Positions 21,727-32,134 of a DNA stretch of 64,000 nt are shown in pieces (the stretch's first letter is position 1; the number at the start of each line of letters is the position of its first letter). The stretch lies in contig NZ_JTDI01000004.1 of NCBI RefSeq assembly GCF_000802225.1, forward strand, positions 186,001-250,000. The letters are read 5' to 3'. Made by a program: the position numbers and the translations under genes. This DNA is from Novosphingobium malaysiense. GTDB taxonomy: Bacteria; Pseudomonadota; Alphaproteobacteria; Sphingomonadales; Sphingomonadaceae. Under the pieces are notes generated by a model. That model was not told the DNA's origin. It ran no database searches and saw only the letters and a program-made list of their open reading frames with translations.

Positions 21727-24700
21727 CTAATGAAAATCCCGCGATCGCGGCAGGATTCGCACGTCGCGCGGGTGGAATGAACGCGGGGCTGCAGCGGGCG
21801 GGCCATCCTTCATGTCCACCGGCAGGGTTCCGTCCAACTGTCCGAGCAGGGCCGAGCGGTCCGTCACGCGTTTCGCCATCAGGTGCACCACGCCTTCCTT
21901 ACTGCGCTGGACCTCGCCGGCGATCTCGGCGAGCCGGGCGGCCATGACCGGGCGGCGCTGCTGCTCGAAGTCGCGGGCCCAGAGCAGCGCATTGACCACG
22001 CCGGTCTCATCCTCGATGGTGATGAACACGGCATTGCCCTTGCCCGGACGCTGGCGCACCAGCACCACGCCCGCGCAGCGCACCCGCGCCCCGTCCTTCG
22101 CGGCGTTGACCTCGGCGCAGCTCAGCACGCCCTCTCCCGCGAACTGGCCGCGCAGGAACTGCATGGGATGGCCTTTGAGCGAAAGACGGTGCGTCTGGTA
22201 GTCGGCAACGACTTCCTCCGACAGCGGCATCGCGGGCAGCGCGGGATCGGGTTCTGCACCGAGTTCGGGGGCTTCCATCGCTTCGAACAGCGAGAGCTGT
22301 TTGGGCGGCAGGCGGCGAACGTCCCATCCGGCCTGGCGGCGGCTCTGCCCCAGCGACTCCAGCGCATCGGCATCGGCCAGCAGGGTCATGGCTCGCGAAG
22401 GCAGGCCGGCGCGGGCGGCGAGATCCTGAATGTCCACGAAGGCTCTTGTGCCGCGCGCCTTCTCCAGAGCCTCCGCCCACTCCTGACGAAATCCGCCGAT
22501 CTGGCGCAAGCCGAGACGCAGGATGCGCTCGCCTTCCAGCGTGCTGTCCCACTGGCTGGCACCGACATCAATGGAGCGGACCTCCACGCCATGCGCACGG
22601 GCGTCCTGCACCAGTTGCGAGGGTGCGTAGAACCCCATGGGCTGGCTGTTGAGCAGCGCACAGGCGAACACCGCCGGATAGTGGCATTTCAGCCAGCTCG
22701 AGACATAGGCCAGCCAGCCGAACGCCTGCGCATGGCTTTCGGGAAAACCATAGTCGCCGAAGCCCTTGATCTGTTCGAAGCAACGTTCGGCGAAATCGCG
22801 CTGATAGCCGCGCCGGACCATGCCCTCGATCAGCTTGTCCTGATAATGGGGCATTGTCCCGTGACGCCGGAACGTTGCCATCGCGCGGCGCAGCCCATCG
22901 GCCTCCTCCGGGGTGAATTCGGCCGCGACAATGGCCAGCTTCATCGCCTGTTCCTGAAACAGCGGCACGCCCAGCGTCCGCCCCAGCACCGCGCGCAGTT
23001 CGTCGGGATTGTCCGGCGGACCGGGAAATTCCACCAACTCCTCGCCATTGCGGCGGCGCAGATAGGGATGGACCATGCCCCCCTGGATCGGCCCCGGCCG
23101 CACGATCGCAACCTGGATTACCAGATCGTAAAGCTCTTTCGGCTTCATGCGCGGCAGCATCGACATCTGCGCGCGGCTTTCCACCTGGAACGTGCCCATG
23201 CTGTCGGCCTTCTGGAGCATGCGATAGGTGGCCGCATCCTCGCGCGGAGTGGTGGCGAGCGTGTAATCGCCCAACCCATGCGTGCGCATCAGGTCGAAGC
23301 TCTTGCGGATGCAGGTCAGCATGCCGAGCGCCAGCACATCGACCTTCATCAGCCCCAGCGCATCGATGTCATCCTTGTCCCATTCGATGAAAGTGCGGTC
23401 GGGCATGGCCGCGTTATGGATCGGCACCAGTTCGTCGAGCCGCCCTTCGGTGAGCACGAAACCGCCGACGTGCTGCGAGAGGTGCCGGGGAAATTCGAGC
23501 AGGCTGCCCACCAGATCGCGCAGCCGGGCGAGTTCGGGATTGGCGGGATCGAAGCCGGCTTCGGTGAGGCGCTGTTCGGGCAGTTCATCCTTGCTCCAGC
23601 TGCCCCAGATCGTGCCCGAGAGGCGCGCGGTCACATCGTCGGTCATCCCCAGCGCCTTGCCCACTTCGCGGATCGCGCTGCGCTGACGGTAGTGGATCAC
23701 GGTGGCAGCGATCCCGGCACGCTCGCGGCCATAGCGCCGGTAGATGTACTGCATCACCTCCTCGCGCCGCTCATGCTCGAAATCGACGTCGATGTCGGGC
23801 GGCTCGTCACGCGCTTCGGAGAGGAAGCGGGTGAACAGCAATTGCTGCTCGACCGGATCGATCGGGGTAATGCCGAGGAAATAGCAGACCAGCGAATTGG
23901 CCGCACTGCCGCGCCCCTGACACAGGATCGGCGGATCGAGTGAGCGCGCATAGGCGACGATATCGTGCACGGTGAGAAAGTAGGGCGCGTAGCGTTTCTC
24001 GCGGATCAGGCGGTATTCCTCCTCCAGCGTACGGGCGTAGGCCTCGGGCAAGCCATCGGGGAAGTGCTCACGCGCATTGCGGTCGACCAGATGCTCGAGC
24101 CAGCCTTGCGGGGTGTGGCCGGGCGGCACCGGCTCGTGCGGGTATTCGTAGCGCAGATCGTCGAGCGTGAAGGTGATCGCAGCGAACAGATCGGCGCCTG
24201 CCGCCAGCGCTGCCGGACAGCGGGCGAACAGGCGCGCCATTTCGGCAGGCGGCTTGAGGTAGCGCTCGCCATTGGCCGCGAGCTTGCGGCCTGCGGCCTG
24301 CACGTTGGTCCCCTCGCGGATGCAGGTCATCACATCGTGAAGAGCCCGGCACTCGCGCCCGGCATAGAGCGCATCGTTGGTAGCGATCAGCGGCACGCCC
24401 GCCTGAGCCGATAGTGTCCTACGCCGCTCCAGTTCGCGCGCATCGCGCCCGCCGCGCGGCATCGTCGCGGCCAGCCACAGGTGCGGGGTGGCCGCCTTGA
24501 GACTGGCGAGCAGGTCCGGCGTGCCGTCCATGGCAATCAGTGCCAGCCCTTCGGCATGATCCAGCAGGTCGGGCAGGTTCAGCAGGCACTCGCCCTTCTC
24601 CGCGCGGCGGTTGCCCAGCGTGAGCAGGCGCGTGAGCCGCCCCCACCCGGCGCGATCGACGGGATAGGCAACCACATCCGGCGTCCCGTCCGCGAAAACC

Positions 24701-24915
24701 AGCCGCGCGCCGGTGAGCAGACGAAAGCCGCTGTCGCGCACGCCCGGCTCCTTCCAGGCGACATGCGCGCGCACCACGCCGGCCACGGTATTGCGGTCGG
24801 CAATGCCGATGCCCGCCATGCCCAGCGCATGGGCGCGCGCCACCATCTCGCCGGGATGCGAGGCGCCGCGCAGAAAGCTGTAGGCGGTGGCCGCGACGGG
24901 CTCGGCGAAGATCAT
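21727..24915 (-). CDS. dnaE2: error-prone DNA polymerase III alpha, DnaE2
   Basis: 1062 residues. Translesion polymerase of the SOS mutasome. The N-terminal PHP domain (TAYSFLRGASHPGEM, HALGMAGIGIADRNTVAG), the palm with catalytic acids in PDIDVDFEHERREEV, and the C-terminal OB fold (GNAVFITIEDETGVVNALLW) are all present. The start at 24915 is fixed by the family N-terminus MIFAEPVAATAYSF and by the ATGA overlap with imuB. Works with ImuA and ImuB to cause damage-induced mutations. Confidence 0.95.
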   Translation of the reverse strand: MIFAEPVAATAYSFLRGASHPGEMVARAHALGMAGIGIADRNTVAGVVRAHVAWKEPGVRDSGFRLLTGARLVFADGTPDVVAYPVDRAGWGRLTRLLTLGNRRAEKGECLLNLPDLLDHAEGLALIAMDGTPDLLASLKAATPHLWLAATMPRGGRDARELERRRTLSAQAGVPLIATNDALYAGRECRALHDVMTCIREGTNVQAAGRKLAANGERYLKPPAEMARLFARCPAALAAGADLFAAITFTLDDLRYEYPHEPVPPGHTPQGWLEHLVDRNAREHFPDGLPEAYARTLEEEYRLIREKRYAPYFLTVHDIVAYARSLDPPILCQGRGSAANSLVCYFLGITPIDPVEQQLLFTRFLSEARDEPPDIDVDFEHERREEVMQYIYRRYGRERAGIAATVIHYRQRSAIREVGKALGMTDDVTARLSGTIWGSWSKDELPEQRLTEAGFDPANPELARLRDLVGSLLEFPRHLSQHVGGFVLTEGRLDELVPIHNAAMPDRTFIEWDKDDIDALGLMKVDVLALGMLTCIRKSFDLMRTHGLGDYTLATTPREDAATYRMLQKADSMGTFQVESRAQMSMLPRMKPKELYDLVIQVAIVRPGPIQGGMVHPYLRRRNGEELVEFPGPPDNPDELRAVLGRTLGVPLFQEQAMKLAIVAAEFTPEEADGLRRAMATFRRHGTMPHYQDKLIEGMVRRGYQRDFAERCFEQIKGFGDYGFPESHAQAFGWLAYVSSWLKCHYPAVFACALLNSQPMGFYAPSQLVQDARAHGVEVRSIDVGASQWDSTLEGERILRLGLRQIGGFRQEWAEALEKARGTRAFVDIQDLAARAGLPSRAMTLLADADALESLGQSRRQAGWDVRRLPPKQLSLFEAMEAPELGAEPDPALPAMPLSEEVVADYQTHRLSLKGHPMQFLRGQFAGEGVLSCAEVNAAKDGARVRCAGVVLVRQRPGKGNAVFITIEDETGVVNALLWARDFEQQRRPVMAARLAEIAGEVQRSKEGVVHLMAKRVTDRSALLGQLDGTLPVDMKDGPPAAAPRSFHPRDVRILPRSRDFH

Positions 24916-26429
24916 GCGAACAGGCCGTGCAGGTACCAGCGCGGATTGCCCGCCTCGTCGTAAAGGCCGTGACGAAAGACCCAGTAACGCGCGCCTTCCT
25001 CGTCCTCGACACGGTAGTAGTCGCGCGTGAGCCCGGCCTCGCCCGGAACGTGACCATCGGGCTTGCGCCACCATTCGGCGGCGATCCGCTCGGGCCCTTC
25101 GGCGAGGACAAGCCGGTGCATGCGCCCGCGCCAGTGCAGCCGGTGCGGCGGGCCGTCGGGGACGCTGGCCATGGCCGTGATCGGCTGCGGAGGATCGAGC
25201 AGGAACAGCGGCCGGGGCTGCGAGGGCGGCTCGTTCCATGGCTTCGGCCGGGCGCGTAGGGCCGGCAGATGGCGCTGCGCCGCCTCGGGCCGATGGGTAT
25301 CGCGCGCGGCAAGGCGCAGGACGCCGCCCTCCCCGAAGCGGGTCGTCAGCCGGTCGATCAGCACGGCAAGGCCCTCCGCCTCGGCAGAGGCCTTCCCGGC
25401 GATGTCCGGCTGAACCGGATCGAGGGGATCGGCCCGCGTCACGCCAAGCACCACAGCGTCGAATCCAAAACCCGGATCGAGCGGGTCGGACAGGGCCTCG
25501 ATCCGCTCGCGGAACAGCCGCACGATCCGCGCCGGATCGCGGCTCGGGAGACTCGTATCCACCGCCAGCCGCCGCCGCGCGCCATCGGTACGCTCCAGCC
25601 TGACGACGAAACGCCTGCCGCCCAGACGCCGCTCCTCCATTTGCCGCGACAGGTCCGCCAGCAGGATCTCGATCACATCGAGCACGTCCTCGGTGCGCCC
25701 GATCGGTTCGGGAAAGCGGACTTGCGCGCGCAGCCGGACGGGTGGGCGCTGCGGCGTCAGCGGCACATCTCTTTCGCCGAGCACCGCCATCAGCCGCGTC
25801 ACTGCCTCCTCGCCGAAGCGCGCTGCCAGTGCCGCCATCGACCGGGCCGCGAGGTCGCCCAACGTGACCAGCCCCGCCCGGCGCAGCCCCGAAAGCACAT
25901 CCTCCGACAGTTCGAGCGCGGCAATCGGCAGGGCGCGGACATCGCCCTCACCGCTTCCAAACCGCGCCAGCGCGCGTGCCGCAGCGGCATGATCCGCAAA
26001 GGCATGGCGCGCGGTGAAGCCGGCTTCGGCAATGGCCTGCCGCGCCAGTTCCGCCTCGCCGCCGAACAGGTGCGCGCAGGCGGTGATGTCGAGCATCACG
26101 CCGTGGGGCGGATCGGACGCGGCCATGGGAGTGAAGCGCACCATGCGCGCGGTCAGCCGCTCAAGCGTGTGCGTATCGGCCTGTTCGTCGTGCGGCAGGC
26201 TCTCCAGCTCCGGGCAGCGCGCCCGTGCGTCGGCCAGGGTCATTCCCGGGGAAAGGCCCAGCCGGGCTGCCTGCGCGTCCACGGCCGAGAGGCGCAGCGC
26301 GTTGCCCGACCGCGCCACGAGCGCCAAAGGCGTGGAGCACGAGCGCCCGGCCTCCCGGCGCACCCGCTCGCACGGGAGCCACGGGAACCACAGCGCCAGA
26401 TACCGGCGCGGCATCGACGCGTTCTGCAT
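24912..26429 (-). CDS. imuB: ImuB, Y-family polymerase-like mutasome protein
   Basis: 505 residues. Begins MQNASMPRRYLALWFPWLP after a GGAGG site. The Y-family fold is recognisable (GMTLADARARCPEL, HGVMLDITACAHLFGGEAEL), but the acidic pair needed for catalysis is not seen, as in other ImuB proteins, which act as beta-clamp adaptors. The C-terminal part recruits DnaE2 and ImuA. Second gene of the SOS operon. Confidence 0.93.
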   Translation of the reverse strand: MQNASMPRRYLALWFPWLPCERVRREAGRSCSTPLALVARSGNALRLSAVDAQAARLGLSPGMTLADARARCPELESLPHDEQADTHTLERLTARMVRFTPMAASDPPHGVMLDITACAHLFGGEAELARQAIAEAGFTARHAFADHAAAARALARFGSGEGDVRALPIAALELSEDVLSGLRRAGLVTLGDLAARSMAALAARFGEEAVTRLMAVLGERDVPLTPQRPPVRLRAQVRFPEPIGRTEDVLDVIEILLADLSRQMEERRLGGRRFVVRLERTDGARRRLAVDTSLPSRDPARIVRLFRERIEALSDPLDPGFGFDAVVLGVTRADPLDPVQPDIAGKASAEAEGLAVLIDRLTTRFGEGGVLRLAARDTHRPEAAQRHLPALRARPKPWNEPPSQPRPLFLLDPPQPITAMASVPDGPPHRLHWRGRMHRLVLAEGPERIAAEWWRKPDGHVPGEAGLTRDYYRVEDEEGARYWVFRHGLYDEAGNPRWYLHGLFA

Positions 26430-27069
26430 GGAAGTATCCTCCGTTCTCGTCTCCCCATTCGAGCCGCCAGCACATCCCCGCAGGGCCGCCGCGCCGGCGG
26501 GACAGTTCCACTTCGATGGCAGGCGAACCCGGCGCATCGGCGAGCAGCGGGACGGACCGCGCAGGACGCACATTCCAGCGGCTGTGCGCCGCACTGGAAC
26601 GGGGCACGGCATCGCCGCGCAGGACAATCACCGGGGTGCCGGATTTCTCGGCAGCTAGCACCAGTCGGCGACTTGCGGTAAGGTCGTAGCGCGGCAGATT
26701 GCCCCAGGTCTCCAGCACGACCGCGCCCAGCCCGCCGCAGCGCGCGGCATCGAGCCCCGCCTGCAGAAGCGCGGCCTCGTCCCTCGTTTCGACGAGCAGC
26801 AGCCGAGCCGGATCGACGCCCAGCGCCTGAAGCCCTTCCCCGTAAAGCTGCACACGCATCGCTGCGCGGCGTGGACAGCGGGCGAGCACGATAGGCTTTC
26901 CCCCGGCGCGGTCTATCGTGCCCAGCGCAAAGCCCATCGCTGCCGCAAGCGCTGTGGCATCGGCATGGATCTCGTGCAGCAGCCCCCGGGCAGGCCAGGG
27001 AAAGCCGGACTCGTCGATTTCAGGCGCGCAAGGCGCCTTCAGGCAGGTGTCGCTCTGGTCCGCAAGCAT
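26161..27069 (-). CDS. imuA: ImuA, RecA-like mutasome protein, with unusual overlap into imuB
   Basis: 302 residues in the open frame. The ImuA core runs from about residue 30 (RGLLHEIHADATALAAAMGF) to the family end motif WRLEW at residues 201-205. The frame then continues out of register for a further 89 codons past the imuB start, giving a low-complexity Gly/Ala/Arg tail. Either the protein has a long overlapping extension or the true end was lost by a frameshift. First gene of the operon, 28 bases after a LexA box. Confidence 0.85.
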   Translation of the reverse strand: MLADQSDTCLKAPCAPEIDESGFPWPARGLLHEIHADATALAAAMGFALGTIDRAGGKPIVLARCPRRAAMRVQLYGEGLQALGVDPARLLLVETRDEAALLQAGLDAARCGGLGAVVLETWGNLPRYDLTASRRLVLAAEKSGTPVIVLRGDAVPRSSAAHSRWNVRPARSVPLLADAPGSPAIEVELSRRRGGPAGMCWRLEWGDENGGYFHAERVDAAPVSGAVVPVAPVRAGAPGGRALVLHAFGARGAVGQRAAPLGRGRAGSPAGPFPGNDPGRRTGALPGAGEPAARRTGRYAHA

Positions 27070-27097
27070 GGTGGAACATATCTCGAATCACTTCAAT

Positions 27098-27112
27098 GTT
27101 CCTATTATGTTC
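27098..27112 (-). promoter_or_regulatory. LexA (SOS) box
   Basis: GTTC-CTATTAT-GTTC is a perfect match to the alphaproteobacterial LexA site GTTC-N7-GTTC. It lies 28 bases upstream of imuA, so the imuA-imuB-dnaE2 operon should be DNA-damage inducible. Confidence 0.9.
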
Positions 27113-27195
27113 TATCGGTGACCATCCTGTCCATGGCCGAAGAAAAATGCAGAGCGACATCCTGTGCGGTGGAAACGAAGTTCGCCCCACAATCC

Positions 27196-27280
27196 GTCGC
27201 CCCCGCGAAGGCGGGGGGCCCGCTGCTCTTCCTTACCCTGTACGGCTAGAAGCGGGATCCCCGCCTTCGCGGGGATGACG
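27196..27280. repeat. palindromic intergenic repeat after the MFS gene
   Basis: Arms CCCCGCGAAGGCGGGG (near 27201) and CCCCGCCTTCGCGGGG (near 27259) are inverted copies about 40 bases apart. Same core as the element at 3455-3580. It fills most of the 227 bases between the LexA box and the end of the transporter gene; nothing else is seen there. Confidence 0.8.
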
Positions 27281-27340
27281 TGGAATAGGAATGCGTATGT
27301 CGGATTCGGTTGGCTAGGCGGTCTTGATTCAGATGTTGCC

Positions 27341-28654
27341 CTACTTGCGACCGGCAAGTTCGGTGTTGAGCCAGAGCGCGATCAGTGTCGCCAGTGCGCC
27401 GGAGAGCAGATAGGCGCCCGAGGCGATCAAGCCGAAGTTTACCGAGAGCAGCAGTGCGGCGAGCGGCGCAAAGCCGGCGCCCAGCAGCCAGGACAAGTCG
27501 CTGGTGAACGCCGAGCCGGTGTAACGGTGCTCGGTCGCGAAACCGGACGCGACGACGCCTGAGGACTGCCCGAAGGCCAGCCCCAGCAGCACGAAGCCGA
27601 CGACCATGAACACGATCTCGCCCACCGTCCCGGCATCGAGAAGCTGCGGCGCAAAGCCGGAGAACACGGCGATGCCGACCGCGCAGGCGCCGAGAAGACG
27701 GCGGCGGCCGAAGGCATCGGCAAGCCGGCCCGAGGCCACCACCGCGACGACACCAAAAGCCGCCGCGACCACCTCGATCAGCAGAAAGCTCGTCGGCGTC
27801 TCGCGCGTGAAGAGATAGACCCACGAGAGCGGAAACACCGTCACCATGTGGAACAGCGCGAAGCTCGCCAGCGGAGCGAAAGCGCCGATCACGATGGTTC
27901 GCCATTCGGTGCGTATCGTCGACGAGACGCTGACCGGCTGCAGGTCGCGTGTGCGGAACAGGTGCTCGAACTCCGCGGTGACGACGATGCGCAGGCGGGC
28001 GAAGAGCGCCACGACGTTGATCGCGAAAGCCACGAAGAAGGGATAGCGCCAGCCCCAATCGAGGAAGTCGGCAGCCGAAAGCGATGTGACCATGAACGCG
28101 AAGAGCAGGCTGGCGACGATCAGCCCGAAGGGCGCGCCGAGTTGGGGTATCATCGCATACCAGCCGCGTTTGTCCTCGGGCGCATTCAGCGCGAGCAGCG
28201 AGGCAAGGCCGTCCCAGGTACCGCCGAGCGCGAAGCCCTGCCCCAGCCGCAGCAACGCGAGCAGCCAGATCGAGGTCGTGCCCGCATCGGCATAGGAGGG
28301 CAGGAAGGCAATGGCCGCCGTCGACCCGCCCAGCATGAACAGCGCGATCGTCAGCTTGGTGCCGCGGCCATAGGCGCGGTCGATGGCCATGAAGACGAGC
28401 GAGCCGAAAGGCCGGGCGATGAAGGCCAGCGAGAAGATCGCAAATGACCACAGCGTCCCGGTCAGCGCATCGACGAAGGGGAAGAACAGCTGCGGAAACA
28501 CCAGCACCGATGCGATGGCATAGACGAAGAAATCGAAGAATTCCGAGGTTCGGCCAATGATCACGCCGATGGCGATCTCGGCCGGGGACACCTGATGGTG
28601 CTCCTTGAAGATCGGTAGCCCCAGGGCTTCTCGTGTGGGCGTGGTGCTGGTCAT
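27341..28654 (-). CDS. MFS transporter of the metabolite:H+ symporter type
   Basis: 437 residues with about twelve membrane helices. The N-terminal signature IIGRTSEFFDFFVYAIASVL and the segment ARPFGSLVFMAIDRAYGRGTK match the metabolite:proton symporter group, which carries organic acids, betaines or similar compounds; the substrate cannot be inferred. Start at MTSTTPTREALG is preferred over an upstream ATG at 28711 that would add a polar tail. Divergent from cyoA. Confidence 0.88.
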   Translation of the reverse strand: MTSTTPTREALGLPIFKEHHQVSPAEIAIGVIIGRTSEFFDFFVYAIASVLVFPQLFFPFVDALTGTLWSFAIFSLAFIARPFGSLVFMAIDRAYGRGTKLTIALFMLGGSTAAIAFLPSYADAGTTSIWLLALLRLGQGFALGGTWDGLASLLALNAPEDKRGWYAMIPQLGAPFGLIVASLLFAFMVTSLSAADFLDWGWRYPFFVAFAINVVALFARLRIVVTAEFEHLFRTRDLQPVSVSSTIRTEWRTIVIGAFAPLASFALFHMVTVFPLSWVYLFTRETPTSFLLIEVVAAAFGVVAVVASGRLADAFGRRRLLGACAVGIAVFSGFAPQLLDAGTVGEIVFMVVGFVLLGLAFGQSSGVVASGFATEHRYTGSAFTSDLSWLLGAGFAPLAALLLSVNFGLIASGAYLLSGALATLIALWLNTELAGRK

Positions 28655-28777
28655 CTCGATCTCGCGGCTTTCGTGTCTGCACCCACCGCTGGAGACCGCA
28701 ATCTTGAGCATCCGGCAACGGGCGAATCAATGCCGGGCGCGCAAACGCCCGTCCTTTACTGGTTCGCCCTATCGTCA

Positions 28778-28791
28778 TTGATCGCGATCAA
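28778..28791 (+). promoter_or_regulatory. FNR/FixK-type box
   Basis: TTGAT-CGCG-ATCAA is a perfect copy of the FNR/FixK/Anr consensus TTGAT-N4-ATCAA. If it works as an activator site centred at -41.5, transcription would start near 28826, before the likely cyoA start at 28875. The site lies between the divergent MFS and cyo genes and could act on either. Confidence 0.85.
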
Positions 28792-28874
28792 GGGGATTGG
28801 ACAAAATGTCCTATGTTCGCGTTCGCAGCATCGGCCTAGGCGCCCCTTTCATGTGCTCCACCGAGTCCCACGAG

Positions 28875-30119
28875 ATGCCGCGCCCCCCCCTTCATCCCCC
28901 CGGCGCGGCTAACCCCGCCCGTCCGACAGTGCGCATCCTTGCCGCCCTGGCACTGTCGGGCGGGCTTTCAGCCTGCAACACGGTCGTTCTCAATCCGGCC
29001 GGCGATGTCGCACAGCAACAGGGCGACCTCGTTGTCATGTCGACGATCCTGATGCTGATCATCATCCTGCCAGTCATGGCGCTGACGGTGTTCTTCGCCT
29101 GGAAGTACCGCGCCTCGAACAAGGATGCAGACTACCAGCCCGACTGGGATCATTCGACGCAGCTCGAACTCGTCATCTGGGCCGCCCCGCTGCTGATCAT
29201 CATCTGCCTGGGCGCGCTGACATGGGTGGGCACGCACCTGCTCGATCCCTACCGCACCATCGGCCGCATCGATGCGAAAACACCCGTCGCGCACGATGCC
29301 GCGCCGCTGCAGGTCGAAGTGGTCGCGCTCGACTGGAAATGGCTGTTCATCTACCCCGAACAGGGCATTGCCACGGTTAACGAACTGGTCGTGCCGCAGG
29401 GCCGGCCGCTGCAGTTCAAGATCACCGCATCAAGCGTGATGAACTCGTTCTTCGTGCCCGCCATGGCCGGCCAGATCTACGCGATGCCGGGCATGGAAAC
29501 GCGCCTGCACGCGGTGATGAACCGGACCGGCGAGTTCACCGGCTTTTCGGCAAACTACAGCGGCGCCGGCTTCTCCAACATGCGTTTCGCCACCCGGTCG
29601 GTGACCGACGCGGACTTCACCAAGTGGGTGAGCGGCGTGAAGTCCGGCAGCCGGAACAATGCGGGCGCGCTCGACCGCGCGACCTATCTCAAGCTCGAAA
29701 AGCCGAGCGAGAAGGTCCCCGTCATCCACTACGCATCGGTATCGCCCGACCTCTACGGCGCCATCCTCGACATGTGCGTCGAGCCCGGCAAGATGTGCAT
29801 GAGCGAGATGATGGCGCTCGATGCGCAGGGCGGGCTCGGCAAGGCCGGCATCCGCAACGTCGAGATGCTCGCCTACGACAAGTACGGGCGCGAGGCTTCG
29901 GCCAAGGCCAATGCCAACCCCGATGCCGCCGCGCAGCGTGAACTCGCCTGGGTGCGCGCGCTGTGCAAGCAGGAGCCCGGCCAGGCTCCCGACAATACCG
30001 TCAAAGCCCCCGCCAACCCGCAATCGCTGACCGGCGCCGGCCTTTCCGCCCCGCAATCCGTCGCCTGGGATCAGGGCGCGGACACGACGGCGCACCTCTC
30101 CCTGACTTCGCGGAACTGA
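28875..30119 (+). CDS. cyoA: cytochrome o ubiquinol oxidase subunit II
   Basis: 414 residues from the chosen ATG. Lipoprotein signal with lipobox LSGGLSAC, two membrane helices ([22 protein letters not shown] and [22 protein letters not shown]) and a periplasmic cupredoxin domain without CuA ligands; [16 protein letters not shown] replaces the cysteine motif of cytochrome c oxidases, so the donor is quinol. In-frame ATGs also occur at 28806 (with an AAGGGGA site) and 28851. The later start is preferred because 28806 would lie upstream of a transcript started from the FNR box. Confidence 0.9.
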   Translation: MPRPPLHPPGAANPARPTVRILAALALSGGLSACNTVVLNPAGDVAQQQGDLVVMSTILMLIIILPVMALTVFFAWKYRASNKDADYQPDWDHSTQLELVIWAAPLLIIICLGALTWVGTHLLDPYRTIGRIDAKTPVAHDAAPLQVEVVALDWKWLFIYPEQGIATVNELVVPQGRPLQFKITASSVMNSFFVPAMAGQIYAMPGMETRLHAVMNRTGEFTGFSANYSGAGFSNMRFATRSVTDADFTKWVSGVKSGSRNNAGALDRATYLKLEKPSEKVPVIHYASVSPDLYGAILDMCVEPGKMCMSEMMALDAQGGLGKAGIRNVEMLAYDKYGREASAKANANPDAAAQRELAWVRALCKQEPGQAPDNTVKAPANPQSLTGAGLSAPQSVAWDQGADTTAHLSLTSRN

Positions 30120-30124
30120 CTAGC

Positions 30125-32131
30125 ATGGAAGCCGTAGTTCATAATCACTGGAGCCCCTTGCTCGGCCGCCTCTGGTGGGATGCCATTCCTACCGAGCCCA
30201 TCGTCCTCGTCACCTTCGTGATCGTGGCGATCGGCGCTGCCGCCGTGCTCGGCGCGCTGACCTATTTCCGGCTCTGGGGTTATCTCTGGAAGGAGTGGTT
30301 CACCAGCGTGGACCACAAGAAGATTGGCATCATGTACATGGTGCTAGGCCTCATCATGTTCGCGCGTGGCTTTGCCGATGCTATCATGATGCGCCTGCAG
30401 CAGGCGATGGCCTTCGGCGGAAACGAGGGATACCTCAACGCCCACCACTACGACCAGATCTTCACCGCCCACGGCGTGATCATGATCTTCTTCGCCGCGA
30501 TGCCCTTCGTTACCGGCCTGATGAACTATGTCGTGCCGCTGCAGATCGGCGCGCGCGACGTCAGCTTTCCGTTCCTCAACAACTTCAGCTTCTGGATGAC
30601 CGCCTCGGGCGCGGCGCTGGTGATGACCTCGCTGTTCCTCGGCGAATTCGGCCAGACCGGCTGGCTGGCCTATCCGCCGCTGTCGAACCTCGCCTACAGT
30701 CCGTGGGTCGGCGTCGATTACTGGATATGGTCTCTGCAGGTCGCGGGCGTCGGTACGCTGCTCTCGGGCGTCAACCTGATCGCGACCATCGTCAAGATGC
30801 GCGCGCCGGGCATGACAATGATGCGCATGCCGGTCTTCACCTGGACTGCGCTGTGCACCAACATCCTGATCGTCGCCGCCTTCCCGGTGCTGACGGCGGT
30901 GCTGTGCATGCTCTCGCTCGACCGCTACCTGGGCTTCGACTTCTTCACGAACGACTTCGGCGGCAACGCCATGATGTACGTGAACCTGATCTGGATCTGG
31001 GGCCACCCCGAGGTCTACATCCTGATCCTGCCGCTGTTCGGCGTTTTCTCCGAAGTGACCGCCACGTTCTCGGGCAAGCGCCTGTTCGGCTACACCTCGA
31101 TGGTCTACGCGACGATGGTCATCACCATCCTGTCGTATATCGTGTGGCTGCACCACTTCTTCACGATGGGGTCGGGCGCCAGCGTCAATTCGTTCTTCGG
31201 GATCACTACCATGGTCATCTCGATCCCGACCGGCGCGAAGCTCTTCAACTGGCTGTTCACGATGTACCGCGGCCGCATCCGCTTCGAACTGCCGATGATG
31301 TGGACGGTGGCCTTCATGCTCACTTTCACCATCGGCGGCATGACGGGCGTCCTGCTGGCCGTGCCGCCTGCCGACTTCGTGCTGCACAACTCGCTGTTCC
31401 TGATCGCCCACTTCCACAACGTGATCATCGGCGGCGTGGTGTTCGGCACTTTCGCAGGCATCAACTACTGGTGGCCCAAGGCCTTCGGCTACAAGCTCGA
31501 TCCGTTCTGGGGCAAGGTCAGCTTCTGGAGCTGGGTGGTCGGCTTCTACCTCGCCTTCATGCCGCTCTATGTGCTCGGCCTGATGGGCGTGACCCGCCGC
31601 ATGCGCGTGTTCGACGATCCCAGCCTGCAGATCTGGTTCGTGATCGCCGCCATCGGCGCCGTACTGATCGCCGTCGGTATCGCGGCCATGTTCGTCCAGT
31701 TCGGCGTTTCGATCATGAAGCGCGACCAGCTTCGCGACGAGACCGGCGATCCCTGGGGCGGCCGCACGCTCGAGTGGTCGACCAGCTCGCCGCCGCCCGC
31801 CTACAACTTCGCGGTTACCCCGATCGTCCATGACATCGATGCCTGGGAAGACATGAAGCGGTGCGGCGTGCAGCGCCCGACCAGCGGCTTCCGGCCGATC
31901 CACATGCCGAAGAACACTGCCACCGGCGTGGTGCTGGCGGGCCTCTCGGCAGTGCTCGGCTTCGCGATGATCTGGTACATCTGGTGGCTGGCCGCCGCCG
32001 CCTTCGCCGGCATCCTCGGCTACGCCATCGCCCATACCTTCAACTACAAGCGCGACTATCACATCCCGGCCGAGACCGTGGTGGAGACCGAGGACGCGCG
32101 CACGCGCCAGTTGGCCGCGGCGGGAGCCTGA
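30125..32131 (+). CDS. cyoB: cytochrome o ubiquinol oxidase subunit I
   Basis: 668 residues, usual length. The haem-copper catalytic subunit that reduces oxygen and pumps protons. Seen are the low-spin haem histidine in [11 protein letters not shown], the cross-linked His-Tyr pair in [13 protein letters not shown], the two CuB histidines in [11 protein letters not shown], and the high-spin haem ligands in [13 protein letters not shown]. Follows cyoA by five bases. Confidence 0.96.
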   Translation: MEAVVHNHWSPLLGRLWWDAIPTEPIVLVTFVIVAIGAAAVLGALTYFRLWGYLWKEWFTSVDHKKIGIMYMVLGLIMFARGFADAIMMRLQQAMAFGGNEGYLNAHHYDQIFTAHGVIMIFFAAMPFVTGLMNYVVPLQIGARDVSFPFLNNFSFWMTASGAALVMTSLFLGEFGQTGWLAYPPLSNLAYSPWVGVDYWIWSLQVAGVGTLLSGVNLIATIVKMRAPGMTMMRMPVFTWTALCTNILIVAAFPVLTAVLCMLSLDRYLGFDFFTNDFGGNAMMYVNLIWIWGHPEVYILILPLFGVFSEVTATFSGKRLFGYTSMVYATMVITILSYIVWLHHFFTMGSGASVNSFFGITTMVISIPTGAKLFNWLFTMYRGRIRFELPMMWTVAFMLTFTIGGMTGVLLAVPPADFVLHNSLFLIAHFHNVIIGGVVFGTFAGINYWWPKAFGYKLDPFWGKVSFWSWVVGFYLAFMPLYVLGLMGVTRRMRVFDDPSLQIWFVIAAIGAVLIAVGIAAMFVQFGVSIMKRDQLRDETGDPWGGRTLEWSTSSPPPAYNFAVTPIVHDIDAWEDMKRCGVQRPTSGFRPIHMPKNTATGVVLAGLSAVLGFAMIWYIWWLAAAAFAGILGYAIAHTFNYKRDYHIPAETVVETEDARTRQLAAAGA

Positions 32132-32134
32132 ACC

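Noticed and set aside
28778..28820. cyoA start at the ATG 28806 with an AAGGGGA site
   Set aside because: It would give an unusually long leader before the lipobox and would lie upstream of the expected transcript start from the FNR box. Kept only as an alternative.
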